Source: Enterococcus ureasiticus (GTDB lineage: Bacteria > Bacillota > Bacilli > Lactobacillales > Enterococcaceae). From it: 64,000 nt of DNA. The stretch's first letter is position 1. Each line of letters opens with the position of its first letter. Position numbers and translations under genes: made by a program. The notes beneath the pieces were generated by a model, which made no database searches, was not told the origin of the DNA, and saw only the letters and a program-made list of their open reading frames with translations. This document shows, piece by piece, positions 47,551 to 56,438 of this stretch. Where the stretch lies: contig NZ_MIJZ01000001.1 of assembly GCF_001730285.1 (NCBI RefSeq), positions 124,001-188,000 of the forward strand, in the 5' to 3' direction.

Positions 47551-48252
47551 ATGAAAAATATTCGAAATATGGACGTGGAATGGGGATACGAAGGAGAGCT
47601 TGGGCCAGAACATTGGCACACGCTTTGTGATTGGTTTTCAACTGGAGCTAAATATCCTTATCAATCGCCTGTTAATTTGTCAAAAAACTTAATCAATGGC
47701 CAATCTACAGATAGGGCAATCGATTTTTGTTATAAAACTGAAGAATTTACAGAAAAAGAATTTAAAAACACCTTTCATTTTGTTCCACCAAATACAGAGA
47801 GCTATGTGATTTTTGAAGATGAAAAATATTATTTAACAGATATTCATTTTCATACACCAAGTGAGCATACCTTTGATGGGGAACATGCGCCGCTGGAATT
47901 CCATCTGGTTCACATGAATAATTCTGGTGATAACTTGGTTGTCGGTTGTTTATTTACGATTACAAAAGATGAAAATAGATTTTCAAAAAGACAAACAACA
48001 CTTGAATGGAACTCTGAAACCCATCAACAATGGTTTGATCCTTCAATTTTTTTACCAGAACAAAAATCACATTTTCATTATTTAGGTTCATTAACAACAC
48101 CACCAACAAAAGGACCTGTTCATTGGTTTGTCTTCGATTCTATTCAAAAAATGGATCAAGATTTTTTTGAGCGAATCGATGAAGGCATGCTACCGTTTAA
48201 CAATCGCCCAGTCCAAGCGTTGAATGGACGTAAAATCTATTTTTCTGAATAA
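47551..48252 (+). CDS. Alpha-class carbonic anhydrase, cytoplasmic
   Basis: The 233-residue enzyme interconverts CO2 and bicarbonate. The zinc site HFHTPSEHTFDGE with the following EFHLVH supplies the three histidines, and LTTPPTKGPVHWFVF is the conserved substrate pocket. It has no signal peptide, unlike most bacterial alpha-class enzymes, so it should act inside the cell. ATG 47551 follows AGAAGGTGGGG; a TTG codon just before it is unlikely. Position right behind the pyr operon suggests it supplies bicarbonate to CarAB (inference). Confidence 0.9.
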   Translation: MKNIRNMDVEWGYEGELGPEHWHTLCDWFSTGAKYPYQSPVNLSKNLINGQSTDRAIDFCYKTEEFTEKEFKNTFHFVPPNTESYVIFEDEKYYLTDIHFHTPSEHTFDGEHAPLEFHLVHMNNSGDNLVVGCLFTITKDENRFSKRQTTLEWNSETHQQWFDPSIFLPEQKSHFHYLGSLTTPPTKGPVHWFVFDSIQKMDQDFFERIDEGMLPFNNRPVQALNGRKIYFSE

Positions 48253-48266
48253 GATGGAGGGCCTCT

Positions 48267-49157
48267 ATGAATATTCAACAGATGAAATATGTTGTAGCTG
48301 TTGCAAATAATGGTAGTTTTAGAGAAGCTGCAAAAAAACTTTTTATCACACAACCAAGTCTTTCTAACGGTATTCGTGAATTAGAAGAAGAAATTGGGGT
48401 AACTTTATTTATTCGGACTAACAAAGGGGCTTCTTTGACTGAAGAGGGCTTGACCTTTTTAGAACATGCGGAAAAAATTTTGACTCAAATGGAAATAATT
48501 GAAAATCGCTATCAAGAAGTAACGAAGAGCGAACGTTTCTCGATTTCATCTCAACACTATGATTTTTTAGGCGAAGTGATGGGCAAAGTCATTCAGCAAT
48601 TCAAAGACCAATACAAAAATTTTCGTGTATTTGAGACAACAACGTTAAAAGTAATCGAAGATGTGAAAAGTTATCATAGTGAACTTGGTATTATTTATTT
48701 AAATAGTCAAAATCAATCAGGTATCGAGCGATATCTAGAACAAGCAAATTTAACATATGATGTTGTTGGAAGCTTTAAAACGCATATTTTCCTTGGCAAA
48801 AATCATCCGTTAGCAAAACAAAAAGAAATCGATCTGGAACAATTATGCTGCTATCCTCAAGTTCGCTTTACGCAAGAAGGGAGTAATTTTGCATATTTTT
48901 CAGAAGATTTAATTGAGAATCAGGAACAAGAAACAGTAATTTATACAAATGATCGAGGAACCCTGATGAACTTACTAGTAGAAACAGATGCTTATGCCTC
49001 AGGATCTGGTGTGGTAACTGGCTTTACAAAAAAAGAGATTCGTTTAGTTCCATTGGCGGAAAGTACAAATAACAAAATCTGTGTTCTTTATCAAAAAAAT
49101 AAATCAATCAGTACGATTGGGCAATTTTTTATAAAAGAATTGAAACAGCTATTTTGA
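48267..49157 (+). CDS. LysR-family transcriptional regulator
   Basis: The 296-residue regulator has the LysR helix-turn-helix (MKYVVAVANNGSFREAAKKLFITQPSLSNGIRELEEEIG) and an effector domain from about 90. It begins 14 bp after the carbonic anhydrase gene with ATGGAGGG upstream, so both genes are likely one transcript. It could be an autoregulator of the unit or a regulator of CO2/pyrimidine-linked genes; similar proteins are sometimes labelled CpsY/CidR-like, which I cannot confirm. A terminator follows. Confidence 0.85.
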   Translation: MNIQQMKYVVAVANNGSFREAAKKLFITQPSLSNGIRELEEEIGVTLFIRTNKGASLTEEGLTFLEHAEKILTQMEIIENRYQEVTKSERFSISSQHYDFLGEVMGKVIQQFKDQYKNFRVFETTTLKVIEDVKSYHSELGIIYLNSQNQSGIERYLEQANLTYDVVGSFKTHIFLGKNHPLAKQKEIDLEQLCCYPQVRFTQEGSNFAYFSEDLIENQEQETVIYTNDRGTLMNLLVETDAYASGSGVVTGFTKKEIRLVPLAESTNNKICVLYQKNKSISTIGQFFIKELKQLF

Positions 49158-49179
49158 TATAAAGAAGAATAAGAGCGTC

Positions 49180-49213
49180 AAAAAATCATCCTTTAAAATA
49201 AGGATGATTTTTT
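49180..49213. terminator. Bidirectional terminator
   Basis: The 14-bp stem AAAAAATCATCCTT / AAGGATGATTTTTT encloses a 6-nt loop. It lies between the LysR gene and the converging hisC. Confidence 0.93.
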
Positions 49214-49270
49214 AGTTTAAACGTTCGATTAAATTAATAGGAATCAAATAAATAGAAGTTTGTTTAAACA

Positions 49271-50329
49271 TTATTTTCTGTTCTTTGTTACATAGATATT
49301 CATTAATTGATAAACCTTTTCCATTTCCTCCGGTGTCCCAATCGAAACACGCAAGTAATTGTTCAATCGTTCAATTTTTGGGAAATAACGAACAAATACA
49401 TCGTGGGTTGTCAAATAATCATTAAGCTCTTCAATAATCAAATCAGGATGCGTTAGTAATACAAAATTTGTTTGGGAGTAAAGAGATTGAAAACCTAATT
49501 CTTCAATACTTTTTGCAAACCAATCTCTAGTTTTACAAATCTCCCTAGTTATTTTTATATAATATTCTTCATCGGAAACAGCAGCGACAGCTATTTTTTC
49601 AGCTAACATATCAACAGAATAGGGATTAAACGATGATTTGATGCTTTCCACAATTTGGATATACTTTGGATTACCAATGGCATAACCAACACGTAAGCCC
49701 GCTAGAGAACTTGATTTAGAGAAGGTTCTAACTATAATCAAATTCGAATAGTTAGTTAAAAGTGAAACAGCTGACTGGCCTGCAAAATCAATATATGCTT
49801 CATCGATGATCACAATGACCTCTGGATTTTTTTTCAATAAATCCTCGATTTCTGACAGAGGTTTGAATAAACCTGTAGGTGCATTCGGATTGGCAAAGAT
49901 TATTCCGCCATTTAACTGCTCATAATCTTTCAAGTTTATTTCAAATTTACTATTTATTGGCAATTCCCTAAATGGAATCTCAAATAGCTCTGCCCAAACT
50001 TTGTAAAAACCATAAGTGATATCTGGAAATAGGATAGGATCTGAACTATTAAAACAAGCGAGAAAACAAAAGGCCAATACTTCATCAGAGCCGTTACCAA
50101 TTATAAAATGATCAGGAGATAAGCCATGTTTGACACTTAATGCTTTTTTTAAAGAGAGATTATCGATAGAACTGTATCGTTTTAATTGTTCAGCCTCGAA
50201 ATGTTTTAATACTTCAGTAACATTTGGTGACGGTGGATAGGGATTTTCGTTGGTGTTTAACTTAATCATATCAGGATAGTTGGGTTGTTCTCCTGGGACA
50301 TAGGGGGTAATTTTTCTGATACCTTTCAT
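49271..50329 (-). CDS. hisC: Histidinol-phosphate aminotransferase-like PLP enzyme, no his operon nearby
   Basis: This 352-residue class I/II aminotransferase matches HisC in length and motifs: KLNTNENPYPPSP at the N-terminus, GNGSDEVLAF, NPNAPTG, DEAYIDF, and the PLP lysine in RTFSKSSSLAGLRVG. HisC converts imidazole-acetol phosphate to histidinol phosphate and often also transaminates aromatic keto acids. No other histidine gene is close, so an aromatic aminotransferase role is possible. GGGAGAG precedes the ATG. A 240-bp divergent region separates it from the PatA-like gene. Confidence 0.83.
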   Translation of the reverse strand: MKGIRKITPYVPGEQPNYPDMIKLNTNENPYPPSPNVTEVLKHFEAEQLKRYSSIDNLSLKKALSVKHGLSPDHFIIGNGSDEVLAFCFLACFNSSDPILFPDITYGFYKVWAELFEIPFRELPINSKFEINLKDYEQLNGGIIFANPNAPTGLFKPLSEIEDLLKKNPEVIVIIDEAYIDFAGQSAVSLLTNYSNLIIVRTFSKSSSLAGLRVGYAIGNPKYIQIVESIKSSFNPYSVDMLAEKIAVAAVSDEEYYIKITREICKTRDWFAKSIEELGFQSLYSQTNFVLLTHPDLIIEELNDYLTTHDVFVRYFPKIERLNNYLRVSIGTPEEMEKVYQLMNIYVTKNRK

Positions 50330-50567
50330 TTTAAATCTCTCCCTTCATTTCTTTTAACTATAAAGAAGCGAAGTACATTTCGCAAGCTTAATATGTGAAT
50401 TTGAAAAGAAAATACGCAATTTTGAAATACAAATTTCATTTTTCGTTAAATTATGCTATGATAATTCCATTAAGAAAATATGGATAGCACACTAGTGTTT
50501 CGATTGATGCAAATGTTACTATATTTGATTTGAAGGTCGAACCAGTAAGATACGAGGAGATGGTTTC

Positions 50568-51737
50568 ATGGATTTAACGAACAGATTTAACAAGCAAGTA
50601 TATAAAATCGCCGTTTCGACGATTCGTCAATTTGACGAACAAGTAAGTGACATTGAAGGCATCATAAAGCTAACTTTAGGAGAGCCCGATTTTAATACTC
50701 CTGAGCATGTAAAAACAGCGGCACATGATGCGATCGAAAATAATTTTTCCCATTATTCGGGCATGTCAGGGTTAACCGATGTTCGTGAAGCTGCCACTTT
50801 TTTTATGAAAGAAAAGTATGGAGTCAGTTATCAGCCAGCGTCTGAAGTTTTAGTAACAGTAGGAGCAACTGAAGCGATTTCAGCAAGTTTATTATCTATT
50901 TTAGAACCTGGCGATAAAGTCTTGATGCCGGCACCAATCTATCCAGGCTATGAACCAGTCATTACTTTGGCTCAAGCGGAACCAATTTATATCGATACGA
51001 CAGCGAATGATTTTGTCTTAACACCTGAAATGATAACTACTGCAATGTTAGAACATGGCGATCAAGTTAAAGCGATTATTTTAAATTATCCAAGCAATCC
51101 AACTGGTGTAACGTATAATCGTGAAGAAGTCAAAGCAATTGCAGATGTCTTGAAAAATTATCCGATTTTCGTGATCAGTGATGAAATATATAGTGAATTA
51201 ACTTATGAAGATCAACATGTATCGATTGCGGAGTTTATTCCAGAACAAACTATTTTGATTAATGGACTATCAAAATCACACGCAATGACTGGTTGGCGGA
51301 TTGGATTTATTTTTGGACCGGAGAATTTGATTGGAGAAATCATAAAAGTTCATCAATATTTAGTTACAGCGGCTTCAACTATATCTCAAAAAGCAGCCGT
51401 TAGAGCGCTTGTGGAAGGAATCAACGATGCTGCAGTGATGAAAGAAGAATACCGTGAACGACGTGATTTTGTTTACGAACAAATGACTTCTTTCGGATTC
51501 GAAGTCGCTAGACCGAATGGAGCATTCTATATTTTCGCAAAAATTCCAGCAGGATATGAACAAGATTCAATGAAATTCTGTGTAGATTTGGCGCAGCAAC
51601 AAGCAATAGCGATCATTCCAGGAGTGGCTTTTGGTCAAGAGGCGCAAGGATATGTACGGATCAGCTATGCAGCGGATTTGGCGACATTAAAAGAAGCAAT
51701 GAAACGAGTAGGTAATTATATCAAATCGAACAGTTAA
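50568..51737 (+). CDS. Class I/II aminotransferase, PatA-like (N-acetyl-diaminopimelate aminotransferase candidate)
   Basis: In the 389-residue PLP enzyme the PLP lysine is in NGLSKSHAMTGWRIG, with NYPSNPTG and SDEIYSELTY as the other cofactor contacts. The N-terminus IIKLTLGEPDFNTPEHV is typical of the aspartate/PatA branch. PatA-type enzymes take part in lysine and diaminopimelate synthesis; here no dap gene is adjacent, so the assignment is by family only. CGAGGAG precedes the ATG. The stop codon lies in the left arm of a terminator. Confidence 0.82.
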   Translation: MDLTNRFNKQVYKIAVSTIRQFDEQVSDIEGIIKLTLGEPDFNTPEHVKTAAHDAIENNFSHYSGMSGLTDVREAATFFMKEKYGVSYQPASEVLVTVGATEAISASLLSILEPGDKVLMPAPIYPGYEPVITLAQAEPIYIDTTANDFVLTPEMITTAMLEHGDQVKAIILNYPSNPTGVTYNREEVKAIADVLKNYPIFVISDEIYSELTYEDQHVSIAEFIPEQTILINGLSKSHAMTGWRIGFIFGPENLIGEIIKVHQYLVTAASTISQKAAVRALVEGINDAAVMKEEYRERRDFVYEQMTSFGFEVARPNGAFYIFAKIPAGYEQDSMKFCVDLAQQQAIAIIPGVAFGQEAQGYVRISYAADLATLKEAMKRVGNYIKSNS

Positions 51738-51760
51738 ACGAGCAATCGTTTAACTGTTTT
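51729..51760 (+). terminator. Terminator of the PatA-like gene
   Basis: The 12-bp stem AACAGTTAAACG / CGTTTAACTGTT encloses a 6-nt loop and is followed by T6. Confidence 0.92.
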
Positions 51761-51777
51761 TTTATCTCAACATAACC

Positions 51778-51826
51778 TTTACATTCCTTTACCGATTATT
51801 TACAGAACGTTGAAACAGAATTAACA
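51778..51826 (+). promoter_or_regulatory. PhoP-box array upstream of pstS
   Basis: Five TTnACA-like hexamers occur at helical spacing: TTTACA 51778, TTTACC 51788, TTTACA 51799, TTGAAA 51810 and TTAACA 51821, starts 10 or 11 bp apart. Tandem hexamers of this kind bind PhoP in Bacillus. A -10 candidate TAAACT (51836-51841) follows. phoPR is encoded just beyond pstS. Confidence 0.75.
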
Positions 51827-51874
51827 CACTGCTGTTAAACTAAGCTTGTAACTAATTGAAAAGGACGTGTAAAA

Positions 51875-52783
51875 ATGAAGAAACGTTTAGTATCAGCAAT
51901 TGTTTTAAGTGTAGGACTTTTAATCGCAGGGTGTGGCAATCAAGGGGCTGCAACTAGTGAGAATAGTAATAAATCTAAAGATAGCGGAAATAATAGTAAT
52001 CAACCTGTGAAAATCGTAGCCGTTGGTTCAACCGCTTTACAACCATTAGTAGATGCGGCAAAAGATCAATTTGTTTCTGAGCATGCTAATTATACAATTT
52101 CAGTTCAGGGTGGAGGCAGCGGAACTGGACTTTCTCAAGTTGCCGATGGTGCTGTGACAATTGGAAATTCTGATGTTTTTGCCGAAGAAAAATCTGGTGT
52201 AGATGCATCAAAACTTGTTGACCATCGTGTAGCTGTTGTTGGAATGGGGCCTGTGGTCAATAAAGAAGTGGGCGTTAAAAACATTAGCAAACAAGAATTG
52301 ATCGATATTTTTTCTGGAAAGACTAAAAATTGGAAAGATTTAGGCGGTAAAGATCAAGAAATCGCAGTAATCAATCGCCCAAGCGGTAGTGGAACACGAG
52401 CAACATTTGAAAAATGGGGATTGGATGGAGCAAAAGCGGTTCAATCTCAAGAACAAGACTCATCAGGAACCGTTCGTCAAATCGTTTCCCAAACACCTGG
52501 CGCAATCAGTTACTTGGCTTTCTCTTACATGGATGAATCGACAGATGCTTTGAGTATCGATGATGTAAAACCAACAGAAGAGAATGTTTCAGACAATTCT
52601 TGGAAAATTTGGTCTTACGAACACATGTATACAAAAGGCCAACCAGATGAAGATGTAAAAGCGTTTTTAGATTTCATGCTGACAGATGATGTTCAAGAAG
52701 GTGTAGTCAAAGAATTAGGTTACCTACCAATGACAGCGATGAAAGTTGAAAGAGACGTATCCGGAACAATCACTAAAAAATAA
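51875..52783 (+). CDS. pstS: Phosphate ABC transporter substrate-binding lipoprotein
   Basis: The 302-residue lipoprotein has a lipobox LIAGC with Cys20 as the lipidation site, then a Ser/Asn-rich linker and a phosphate-binding domain with VAVGSTALQPLVDAA, QGGGSGTGLSQV and NRPSGSGTRATFE, the loops that bind phosphate. It captures phosphate for a PstCAB permease, which is not in this window. AAGGACG precedes the ATG. A PhoP-box array lies upstream, so induction under phosphate limitation is expected. Confidence 0.93.
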   Translation: MKKRLVSAIVLSVGLLIAGCGNQGAATSENSNKSKDSGNNSNQPVKIVAVGSTALQPLVDAAKDQFVSEHANYTISVQGGGSGTGLSQVADGAVTIGNSDVFAEEKSGVDASKLVDHRVAVVGMGPVVNKEVGVKNISKQELIDIFSGKTKNWKDLGGKDQEIAVINRPSGSGTRATFEKWGLDGAKAVQSQEQDSSGTVRQIVSQTPGAISYLAFSYMDESTDALSIDDVKPTEENVSDNSWKIWSYEHMYTKGQPDEDVKAFLDFMLTDDVQEGVVKELGYLPMTAMKVERDVSGTITKK

Positions 52784-52800
52784 ATTCTTTCCCCCTAAAG

Positions 52801-52846
52801 AATCAAAAAGAGGCAGAACGTGAAAAACGTTCGCCTCTTTTTGATT
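52801..52846. terminator. Bidirectional terminator between pstS and phoR
   Basis: The 14-bp stem AATCAAAAAGAGGC / GCCTCTTTTTGATT has an inner GAACG/CGTTC pairing. Confidence 0.93.
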
Positions 52847-52849
52847 TAA

Positions 52850-54607
52850 TTAGTTTTTGGGTAATCTTACTATAAAAGTTGAGCCTAGGCCCAAATGACT
52901 ATCGATCGTAACGGTTCCTCCTAATAGTTCAGTGTAATTATGCACGATCGATAAACCTAAACCAGTACCGCCAGAATGCCGACTTCTTGCTTTGTCTACC
53001 CGGTAAAAGCGTTCAAAAATCCGTTCTTGGTCTTCTAAGCTAATCCCGATTCCTAAATCCTTCACTATGAAAAAGAATGTATCAGTCAAACCAAAATTAA
53101 TTGTGATTGTTCCATCAGATTGAGAATATTGAATCGCATTTTCAATCAAATTTTTAACGATCGGATAGAAAAGCTCATACTTTGTTGTATAGGTTATTGT
53201 TTCATCACCGAGAATTTCGATGGTCAGATGCTTTTCTTTGATTACTTTACGATAAGAACGCAGGATTTCTTGTGTGAAAGGGAATAAAGCAACTTCTTGA
53301 TCATCATAGGAAATATTTTTTCCATCACGAGAAAGCTGTAAAATTTCCTGAATCAATTGTTGTAATCGCAAAGCGTCTTTTTGCATGATCTCTAAAAATT
53401 GTGTTAACGTTTCAGGATCATCTTTGGCTCCGTCTAATAAGGTTTCAGTAAAACCTAGTAATGAGGTAACGGGTGTTTTTAACTCGTGTGAGACATTACT
53501 AACAAAGTCTTTTTGGATCTTTTCTAATTGTCTGACACGAGTCAAATCATAAGCAATACCTAGAACTTGGTAATCGTTTCCATCTTCTTCAATAAAACGT
53601 AAAGACATATCTAAAATCGTTTCATTCAATGAGTCAGTTAGTTTTATTTCTTGATGTACTGAACTTTTTTCTGTAATGACTTGATGAATCAAGTGGATCA
53701 GGGCAGGTTCTTTGATCACTTCAAAATAATCTTTGCCTGAATCATTTTCAGCGATCATTAAAATTTCAGTCATTTTAGGATTGATCAGTTGAAGCTTTCC
53801 ATCAACATCAATAATGAAGACACCGATCATCAGTTCATCTAGCAAAGCGTGAAATTGTTCGTCAGTTGAGGTATAAGCTAAATAAGTTTGGCTCATTTGT
53901 TGGCTTAAAAGATTGACCGTCTGATACAATTCATTCCATTCTGGTGAATCTTGGATGATCGAACGAGCTTCATCTGGATATTTCACAATCTTTTTCAAAA
54001 CGGGTAAAACCGTCACCAAAGGTTCATTTTTCTGGTGAATTAATAAAAATACGAAAGCCGTAATAATCAAAAATAAAATACCTAAAGTAAACAGAATATA
54101 GCGTCTAAATGATTGTATACTGTTGGAAAACTGTGTCGTTTCTTCAGACATACGAATAATCCCGATCAATTCACCATTTTTATCGACCGGTAATGCTAAA
54201 TAGAGTAATTCTTCTTTTAGAGTCGTACTTTTTCTTAAGGCAGAGCCAAAATCAGCACCGGAAAGAATCGCTTTTACCTCAGGTCGATTACTTCTTGATT
54301 CATGTAATGCAGAATCAACACTGTCGTAAAAAATATCACCTTTAGCATTCATTAATGTCAATCGTTCATTTTTATCAGTTGTGTAATGCTCAATCAGCTT
54401 TTTTTCTTGACTCGAAAAATGTTGGGTTAAAAACAAATCAGGAGAGAGCTGGCCAAGAATCAACGTGCCTTTTTTTTGTAAATATTCTTCTTGTTGGGTT
54501 AATAATTCCTTTTTGAAAAAATAGTTTGTTAAAAGCACACTCCCCGCAAATAAGGCAAGCATCATAATTCCAACTAACCAATATTCAATGCGTTGGCGTT
54601 TTTTCAT
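52850..54607 (-). CDS. phoR: Phosphate-type sensor histidine kinase (PhoR-like)
   Basis: The 585-residue kinase has a first helix (about 10-30), an extracellular Cache-like part (30-165), a second helix (168-191), a linker, a PAS domain (about 250-355, ELMIGVFIIDVDGKLQLINP), a HisKA domain with His374 (NVSHELKTPVTSLLGF), and an ATPase domain with NLIENAIQYS, DLGIGI and GGTGLGLSIV. The architecture fits PhoR/WalK-type kinases. The name rests on its partner and on pstS with a PhoP box alongside. Its ATG overlaps the regulator stop by 4 bp. Confidence 0.87.
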   Translation of the reverse strand: MKKRQRIEYWLVGIMMLALFAGSVLLTNYFFKKELLTQQEEYLQKKGTLILGQLSPDLFLTQHFSSQEKKLIEHYTTDKNERLTLMNAKGDIFYDSVDSALHESRSNRPEVKAILSGADFGSALRKSTTLKEELLYLALPVDKNGELIGIIRMSEETTQFSNSIQSFRRYILFTLGILFLIITAFVFLLIHQKNEPLVTVLPVLKKIVKYPDEARSIIQDSPEWNELYQTVNLLSQQMSQTYLAYTSTDEQFHALLDELMIGVFIIDVDGKLQLINPKMTEILMIAENDSGKDYFEVIKEPALIHLIHQVITEKSSVHQEIKLTDSLNETILDMSLRFIEEDGNDYQVLGIAYDLTRVRQLEKIQKDFVSNVSHELKTPVTSLLGFTETLLDGAKDDPETLTQFLEIMQKDALRLQQLIQEILQLSRDGKNISYDDQEVALFPFTQEILRSYRKVIKEKHLTIEILGDETITYTTKYELFYPIVKNLIENAIQYSQSDGTITINFGLTDTFFFIVKDLGIGISLEDQERIFERFYRVDKARSRHSGGTGLGLSIVHNYTELLGGTVTIDSHLGLGSTFIVRLPKN

Positions 54608-55317
54608 TTTTTCGGCTCCTGAAAACGGTAGCCAAATCCTCTAACTGTTACTAAGTAAGCAGGTCGTTTGGGATCGATTTCGATTTTATCTCTTAAATGG
54701 CTGACATGGACATCAACAATACGGCTTTGGCCCGCAAAGTCATAGTTCCAAATGCGGTCGAGTAAAGTATCACGATCGATCACGCGATCTTTACGCTTAA
54801 TGAAGTAGATGAGCAATTCAAATTCTTTTGGTGTCAACTCGATTTTTTCACCACGGACACTCACTTCATAATTTTGCTCATCAACACTAATGTCACCTAA
54901 TATTAATGGAGCTTTAGCGGTTTCGTTAAATTCTTCTTGTTTACCTGACGTCGGTTTTAGACGTCGGAAAATTGCTTTCATTCTCGCTAAAACTTCTCTA
55001 GGACTAAATGGTTTTGTTAAATAATCATCGGCGCCGATTTCTAACCCAATGATTTTATCGACTTGATCATCTTTAGCAGTCAATATCAAAATGGGAGTAT
55101 CAATTTTTTCTCTACGTAGTGATTTTGTGATTTCTAAGCCATCCATATTTGGCAACATAACATCTAGGATGATAAAATCAAATTGATTGGACAAGGCTAA
55201 CTCATAACCGACTGCACCATCTTCCGCTGATATTACTTCATAGCCGTCTTTTTCTAAGTTAAAGGTCAACAACGTTACGATCGACGGTTCGTCGTCAACA
55301 ACTAGTACTTTCTTCAT
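54604..55317 (-). CDS. phoP: OmpR-family response regulator (PhoP-like)
   Basis: The 237-residue regulator has a receiver domain with D8/D9 and phospho-acceptor Asp52 (FIILDVMLPNMDG) and lysine in DYLTKPFSPRE, plus a winged-helix domain with LTPKEFELLIYFIKRKDRVIDRDTLLDRIW and VSHLRDKIEIDPKRPAYLVTVRGFGYRF. This close match to the Bacillus PhoP type, together with the pstS neighbour, supports control of phosphate genes. AAGGAG is 9 nt upstream of the ATG. It is the first gene of the operon. Confidence 0.88.
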   Translation of the reverse strand: MKKVLVVDDEPSIVTLLTFNLEKDGYEVISAEDGAVGYELALSNQFDFIILDVMLPNMDGLEITKSLRREKIDTPILILTAKDDQVDKIIGLEIGADDYLTKPFSPREVLARMKAIFRRLKPTSGKQEEFNETAKAPLILGDISVDEQNYEVSVRGEKIELTPKEFELLIYFIKRKDRVIDRDTLLDRIWNYDFAGQSRIVDVHVSHLRDKIEIDPKRPAYLVTVRGFGYRFQEPKK

Positions 55318-55462
55318 CTATTTGGCTCCTTTAAATACGAAATAAACACAAGGTTATTTTATCACAGATTCGAAGCGATCAAAAACTTTATGGAATGTTT
55401 CTAAAACTACTTTCAAAGCCAAAGAAATGGTATAATAAAAAAGATTGAAATGAGGGAAGCCA

Positions 55463-55930
55463 ATGATTGGAATTAGCGCATGTCTTGGCGGTGTTTGTTG
55501 CCGCTATGATGGTCAAGCAAAAGAAATCACTGCCTTAAAAAAATTAGTTGAAAATGATCATGCAATACTTGTTTGTCCAGAAATCTTGGGTGGTTTGCCG
55601 ATTCCTCGAGAACCTGCTGAAATAAGAGGTGGAGATGGTTTTGACGTTTGGGATGGTGGCGCGAAAGTCCTCACGAAAACAGGGGAAGATATGACCGCTA
55701 TGTTCAAACAAGGAGCAATCACAGCCTATCAAAAATTAGTCGAACAAAATATCACAATGATTGTTTTAAAAGAAAATAGCCCGTCTTGCGGAAGTAAAAG
55801 CATTTATGATGGTACATTTTCCGGTAATCATCAAAATGGTGTAGGTGTAGCAACGGCTTATTTTATTTCCAAAGGACTTAATGTCGTTTCAGAGAACGAC
55901 TGGCAAACAGTGGTTGGTCGTGAAAAATAG
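55463..55930 (+). CDS. DUF523-family protein (TudS-like desulfidase candidate)
   Basis: The 155-residue protein has conserved cysteines C7 (SACLGG), C12 and C13 (CCRYDG), C38 (VCPEILGG) and C109 (NSPSCGS), the pattern of the DUF523 family. A characterised member, TudS, uses a [4Fe-4S] cluster held by three cysteines to remove sulfur from thiouracil. Whether this protein does the same is inference, although the locus lies in a region rich in uracil metabolism. TATAAT (55430-55435) and GAGGGAAG precede the ATG. It stands alone. Confidence 0.8.
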   Translation: MIGISACLGGVCCRYDGQAKEITALKKLVENDHAILVCPEILGGLPIPREPAEIRGGDGFDVWDGGAKVLTKTGEDMTAMFKQGAITAYQKLVEQNITMIVLKENSPSCGSKSIYDGTFSGNHQNGVGVATAYFISKGLNVVSENDWQTVVGREK

Positions 55931-56095
55931 AAATAATCAAAAATAGCTTTTTTAAAAGGATTTTTGTGCAAATACGCACAGTTAGTATGGTTGATAGAAT
56001 CTTTTCAAAAAAATCCTCGAAAATCAATTAAGAACTATTGACTAATCACTTTGAAATCGGTAACCTAAAAGGGATTGAAGATAGGAGTCACAACT

Positions 56096-56434
56096 ATGGA
56101 AATTGAAAAAACCAATCGAATGAATGCGTTGTTTGAATTTTACTCCACTTTGTTGACAGAAAAACAAATGAATTATATGGAGATGTACTATGCGGATGAT
56201 TTCTCATTAGGCGAGATCGCTGAAGAATATGATATCAGCCGCCAAGCAGTTTATGACAATATCAAACGGACAGAAAAAATCTTGGAAGAATATGAAAAAA
56301 AACTTCATCTATTTTCTGATTATATCGTACGTGGAGAATTGCTAGAGAACCTTAAAAGCTACGTGAGCGAAACCTATCCGAAAGATACAACAATTATACA
56401 GTATATAGAACAAATACAAGAAGTAGAGGAATGA
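56096..56434 (+). CDS. ylxM: YlxM-family helix-turn-helix protein (SRP-associated)
   Basis: The 112-residue protein has a sigma-70 region 4-like helix-turn-helix ([44 protein letters not shown]) in the first 70 residues. The family is always linked to ffh and in streptococci modulates the signal recognition particle GTPase cycle. I use ATG 56096, with TAGGAG upstream, rather than TTG 56075. It lies 4 bp before ffh. Upstream, an inverted repeat AGGATTTTT / AAAAATCCT with inner GTGC/GCAC (about 55960-56020) may end the previous gene. Confidence 0.92.
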   Translation: MEIEKTNRMNALFEFYSTLLTEKQMNYMEMYYADDFSLGEIAEEYDISRQAVYDNIKRTEKILEEYEKKLHLFSDYIVRGELLENLKSYVSETYPKDTTIIQYIEQIQEVEE

Positions 56435-56438
56435 GATT

